7,490 nt of DNA, taken from the NCBI GenBank assembly GCA_030536565.1, contig JAUNPT010000112.1:1-7490 (forward strand), read 5' to 3'. The notes beneath the pieces are model-generated. The model was not told the DNA's origin. It worked only from the letters and a program-made list of their open reading frames with translations, and searched no databases. This document shows, piece by piece, positions 5,476 to 7,490 of this stretch; the stretch's first letter is position 1, and each line of letters begins with the position of its first letter. A program made the translations under genes and the position numbers. The stretch comes from Eubacteriales bacterium (GTDB taxonomy: Bacteria > Bacillota > Clostridia > Lachnospirales > Lachnospiraceae).

Positions 5476-6309
5476 TTAAGTTTCATAATCTTTTAAAGTC
5501 ATTCCTTGTAAATTACGCCAAGCTGTTTTACCATTTGTACTGTTGCCAGAAATGATACTTGCAGCAGTAGAGGGACTACTGAAAATATAATCTTTTGTGA
5601 ATGTAAAAAAAGAATCTATAATATTTTCAGATATTAATTTATTGCGTTTGTCAAGTAAACTTTTTGTGAGAGACGAATTGGCTTTTTTTGAAACATGAGA
5701 TTCCTTGAACACAACAAATCCATCAGATGTAGTTGTACCTGTCGCTTTGTAATCTTTTCCTTCAAATACAAAAAGTTCAGTATTGTTTTCTGTGGAAGGA
5801 ATAGCAGTTGTTTCGAGAACTTTATGTCCAACTGCGCTCAATAAGAGTTTGGCATTATATATAAATTCTTCCATTTCCGCCTGGTCAGCCTCAGATAAAG
5901 ATGACTGAGTAGGAACATTTGAGTTTTCAAGTTGGTATCGACCAGCTTCTTTTGCGAGAGTATACATACGATTTTCTAAATATTTTACATGAGCCTTATT
6001 TAAATTATTGTCTTTACTAATAAAGACGACACATTCATGCCAAAAATCTTTTTCTTTTAGATGAGTTAATAGACGATCGTAGATATTTTCAGCCTCACCT
6101 ATGTATACACGGTAAGTGTCGAGCTCATCAGACTTTCCAAATAGAAAATATATACCAGTATTTTTTAATTCTTCACGATCAGAGCTCTCTTTTACAAAAT
6201 TTCTTGGTATTTTATATGCTTTTCCAGTCCAGTTTGATAATTCACACATCCAGCGTCCGTCAGCAACACCTTCTATGAGAAATAATCTAATTGATTTGCC
6301 ATAATTCAT
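5476..6309 (-). CDS. GIY-YIG nuclease with C-terminal DUF4357-like domain (277 aa)
   Basis: The GIY-YIG core spans about residues 50-130: TGIYFLF (GIY at 52-54), VYIGEAENIYDRL (YIG at 69-71, the likely catalytic Arg at 79) and KYLENRMY with the likely metal-binding Glu at 112. A conserved N-terminal part (IRLFLIEGVADGRWMCEL) precedes it. The last 40 residues (FSSPSTAASIISG, then KTAWRNLQG) match the DUF4357 pattern. The nuclease fold is intact, so DNA cleavage is the likely activity; its target is unknown. I start at the ATG at 6309, which has AAAGGA (6321-6326) 11 nt upstream. The earlier ATG at 6321 overlaps that site. It is the third gene of a leftward operon, 49 bp after the 202-aa gene. 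Some restriction enzymes (Eco29kI, Hpy188I) are GIY-YIG proteins, so it may be the cutting enzyme of this module. Confidence 0.85.
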   Translation of the reverse strand: MNYGKSIRLFLIEGVADGRWMCELSNWTGKAYKIPRNFVKESSDREELKNTGIYFLFGKSDELDTYRVYIGEAENIYDRLLTHLKEKDFWHECVVFISKDNNLNKAHVKYLENRMYTLAKEAGRYQLENSNVPTQSSLSEADQAEMEEFIYNAKLLLSAVGHKVLETTAIPSTENNTELFVFEGKDYKATGTTTSDGFVVFKESHVSKKANSSLTKSLLDKRNKLISENIIDSFFTFTKDYIFSSPSTAASIISGNSTNGKTAWRNLQGMTLKDYET

Positions 6310-6358
6310 TTTATACACCATCCTTTGAAATTAAATACATATTAGTCATCATGCTTTT

Positions 6359-6967
6359 TTATAGGTACCATAGATATTTTGTATTTGGGTTATATTTTCG
6401 ATGATTCTTGTTGTCTTGACATGTATATTTCGTTGCGGGAGGAGTGTTTCTGCAAATTCTATAGACAATTTGGTCTATTTCTTGTTCGGATGCAATAAAG
6501 GTACGAATCCAGCCGTGAATATATAATGACGGAGGGTCAAAAGTGCTTTTGCCACCATATCCGACATTTTGTTCTATGATAAATAATTGGGCAAGAACGG
6601 CAGTTATATCAATCGGATTAATGAATTGCGAATAATTGATATTTTTCACGTGCTTGATGGATTCTAAAGGGTCTGAGCCATAGAATATCTCATCAAATGT
6701 TAATAACAAATCGTTTATGGTCTTTGGTAATTCGCGAGAACGGAGTTTAAGATCCAAAAGTAATCGCAAGTGATTTGGACGAAATGGTTTATCATCTCCG
6801 ATTTGTAAAAATATTTGGAAATTAGTATTTACATCATAATCTTTGAAGCGCGCTGATAAAGTGATTGGACGGTATACAAGTACTTTTTGTTCATCATTTT
6901 CATATACTTTTGTCATGGTATCAAATGGTAAGGCTAATATCTTGTCCAACATTTTATTATATTGCAT
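6359..6967 (-). CDS. Uncharacterised protein (202 aa) between controller and GIY-YIG nuclease
   Basis: I do not recognise a characterised family. The protein is soluble-looking, with no signal peptide or membrane span. Conspicuous segments are KPFRPNHLRLLLDLKLRSRE (near residues 60-79), FDEIFYGSDPLE, GYGGKSTFDPPSLYIHGWIR (near 137-156) and a C-terminus rich in Asn/Lys/Tyr ending in LWYL. These look like conserved blocks of a structured protein. I cannot point to a reliable PD-(D/E)xK, HNH or GIY-YIG nuclease motif. The ATG at 6967 lies 3 bp after the controller stop, and its AAGGAGG site (6976-6982) is inside the controller's last codons, so translation is probably coupled. In type II systems with a controller, this is where the restriction enzyme gene sits. 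That is a positional inference only. Confidence 0.8.
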   Translation of the reverse strand: MQYNKMLDKILALPFDTMTKVYENDEQKVLVYRPITLSARFKDYDVNTNFQIFLQIGDDKPFRPNHLRLLLDLKLRSRELPKTINDLLLTFDEIFYGSDPLESIKHVKNINYSQFINPIDITAVLAQLFIIEQNVGYGGKSTFDPPSLYIHGWIRTFIASEQEIDQIVYRICRNTPPATKYTCQDNKNHRKYNPNTKYLWYL

Positions 6968-6970
6968 GTT

Positions 6971-7204
6971 TTATACCTCCTTAAAAAATTCCGTTATTTC
7001 AACATCAAGTACGTTTGCAATCTGGTTTAATACAGAAATAGATAAACTCTTAGTACATCCGGCAGCTTCAATCTTAGAAAGATAGCTGATGCTAATCTGT
7101 GAGCGTTCTGCAAGTTGCACCTGCGTTAATTTTGCTTTTTCTCTATATAATTTGATATTTGTACCTATGATGTTATATAGGTCCGTATCATTCATATGTT
7201 GCAT
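6971..7204 (-). CDS. Small XRE regulator, candidate restriction-modification controller (C) protein (77 aa)
   Basis: Almost the whole protein is one Cro/CI helix-turn-helix domain. IKLYREKAKLTQVQLAERSQ leads into ISISYLSKIEAAG (recognition helix near residues 38-47), and LNQIANVLDVEITEFFKEV closes the five-helix bundle. Size and domain fit C proteins, which activate their own operon (including the restriction gene) early and repress it when abundant. The start at 7204 has a weak AGGTG 6 nt or so upstream; the ATG at 7195 is an alternative. Two near-identical dyads flank its promoter. It is the first gene of the leftward operon and diverges from a methyltransferase, the classic C-R / M arrangement. 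The controller role is inferred; a plain repressor is possible. Confidence 0.82.
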   Translation of the reverse strand: MQHMNDTDLYNIIGTNIKLYREKAKLTQVQLAERSQISISYLSKIEAAGCTKSLSISVLNQIANVLDVEITEFFKEV

Positions 7205-7215
7205 GTGACACCTAT

Positions 7216-7230
7216 TTCACTATTTGTGAA
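7216..7230. promoter_or_regulatory. Operator dyad 1, over the controller transcription start
   Basis: TTCACTATTTGTGAA, a 15-bp dyad with 5-bp perfect arms. It begins right after the -10 box of the leftward promoter and covers its expected start point, a repressing position. It shares the outer TTCAC/GTGAA arms and length with the dyad at 7261-7275. Binding by the 77-aa XRE protein is inferred. Confidence 0.7.
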
Positions 7231-7231
7231 T

Positions 7232-7260
7232 ATTATCTCATGGGATAGAAAATATATAAA
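7232..7260 (-). promoter_or_regulatory. Leftward promoter of the controller operon
   Basis: On the minus strand a weak -35 TTTATA (7260-7255) is followed after exactly 17 nt by -10 GATAAT (7237-7232; 5 of 6 to consensus). A weak -35 directly next to an operator dyad is what an activator-dependent promoter looks like. The start would fall near 7225, about 20 nt before the ATG at 7204. Confidence 0.6.
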
Positions 7261-7275
7261 TTCACTTATAGTGAA
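7261..7275. promoter_or_regulatory. Operator dyad 2, abutting the -35 of the controller promoter
   Basis: TTCACTTATAGTGAA, a 15-bp dyad with 6-bp perfect arms around TAT. It touches the upstream edge of the leftward -35 box, an activator position, and lies 45 bp from dyad 1. Relative to the rightward methyltransferase promoter it is centred roughly 55 bp before the expected start. Being the more perfect copy, it may be the higher-affinity site. Confidence 0.7.
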
Positions 7276-7287
7276 AGAAAAGAGCGG

Positions 7288-7316
7288 TGGACATTTGGTA
7301 AGATGTGAGTTAGAAT
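7288..7316 (+). promoter_or_regulatory. Rightward promoter of the methyltransferase gene
   Basis: The -35 box TGGACA (7288-7293) and -10 box TAGAAT (7311-7316) each match consensus at 5 of 6 positions and are separated by exactly 17 nt. Neither operator dyad overlaps it, so basal methyltransferase transcription should not need the controller. Confidence 0.6.
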
Positions 7317-7334
7317 AAGAGAAAAATATAGAAG

Positions 7335-7340
7335 AGGAGG
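7335..7340 (+). promoter_or_regulatory. Strong ribosome binding site that points to an ATA start
   Basis: A perfect AGGAGG. The nearest ATG (7342-7344) is only 1 nt away, too close for normal initiation, and opens a frame of 8 codons. The methyltransferase frame has ATA at 7349-7351, 8 nt away, the ideal spacing. Confidence 0.7.
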
Positions 7341-7348
7341 CATGACTT

Positions 7349-7490
7349 ATAAGTTTACAACCAAATAATTTTCAGCTTGAACCAACGACGGTCTGGTCGT
7401 TTCCAGACAGAGGGAGTTGGGCAACTCATTCAGGCAAGTATCGAGGAAATTGGTCGCCATATGTGCCGAGAAATCTGATACTTCGCTATT
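7349..7490 (+). CDS. Site-specific DNA methyltransferase, N-terminal part (runs off the right edge), apparent ATA start
   Basis: Forty-seven codons are visible. From codon 8 the protein reads FQLEPTTVWSFPDRGSWATH, then SGKYRGNWSPYVPRNLILRY. This is the N-terminal signature of a family of N4/N6 amino-methyltransferases from restriction-modification systems. The SAM-binding and catalytic motifs lie beyond the window. The frame is closed upstream by TGA at 7343-7345. Between that stop and the conserved region there is no ATG, GTG or TTG. The ATA at 7349, 8 nt after AGGAGG, is the best-placed initiator, and an ATG there would give a natural start (M-SLQPNNFQ). Either a non-canonical start is used, the start codon was lost by one base change, or there is a sequence error. 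The gene diverges from the controller operon, as expected for the protective partner. Confidence 0.75.
   Translation, partial: MSLQPNNFQLEPTTVWSFPDRGSWATHSGKYRGNWSPYVPRNLILRY

Noticed and set aside
6310..6321. ATG at 6321 as start of the GIY-YIG gene
   Set aside because: This ATG is part of the AAAGGATGG ribosome-site region; the ATG at 6309 is correctly spaced from it.
7342..7368. ATG at 7342 as the methyltransferase start
   Set aside because: It lies 1 nt from the ribosome binding site, is in another frame and meets a stop after 8 codons. Reaching the methyltransferase frame would need a frameshift.
1..7490. CRISPR array, tRNA or rRNA genes, insertion sequence ends, att direct repeats
   Set aside because: I saw no regularly spaced repeat-spacer pattern, no tRNA-like cloverleaf and no terminal repeats of an insertion sequence. 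Attachment sites cannot be placed without both element ends.

Overview
The window looks like part of an integrative and mobilizable element from a low-GC Firmicute, most likely a gut-type Clostridia/Lachnospiraceae genome. The reasons are AT-rich codon use, strong AGGAGG-type ribosome binding sites, and a combination of an XRE regulator, a small excisionase, a tyrosine integrase, a MobC-like protein, a TnpV-like protein and a MobV (Mob/Pre) relaxase. That combination is typical of mobilizable elements in these bacteria. No conjugation channel gene is visible, so transfer would depend on a helper element. The taxonomic call is an inference.

Layout. Positions 1-837 (minus) hold the N-terminal 279 codons of an ABC-type AAA ATPase that runs off the left edge. 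Positions 951-1577 (minus) encode a 208-aa XRE regulator. The 172-bp gap between it and the divergent excisionase carries three regularly spaced operator-like dyads (39-bp period) and a good promoter. Rightward from there come excisionase (1750-1947), integrase (1947-3041), a MobC-like protein (3025-3396) and a TnpV-like protein (3430-3807). The first three overlap one another. A 347-bp stretch without a convincing gene (3808-4154) is rich in inverted repeats and probably contains the transfer origin and/or a structured leader. It is followed by the MobV relaxase (4155-5426).

Right of the relaxase is a cargo module. A leftward operon carries a 77-aa XRE controller (6971-7204), an unrecognised 202-aa protein (6359-6967) and a GIY-YIG nuclease with a DUF4357-like tail (5476-6309). 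Diverging from it, at the right edge, is the start of a site-specific DNA methyltransferase (7349-7490, partial). The geometry is that of a controller-regulated restriction-modification system. Two matching 15-bp dyads flank the controller promoter, one abutting the -35 and one over the expected transcription start. The methyltransferase reading frame has an excellent Shine-Dalgarno, but an ATA codon stands where the start should be and there is no ATG, GTG or TTG in frame nearby. That is the oddest coding feature in the window.

How it fits together (inference): the XRE protein at 951-1577 probably represses both itself and the excision/mobilization operon. On derepression, the excisionase and integrase excise the element, and the MobC-like protein and MobV relaxase process an origin just upstream of mobV. 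The right-hand module would be a self-regulated restriction or defence cargo. The left-hand ATPase may be a second cargo gene or chromosomal flank. No attachment site could be located.
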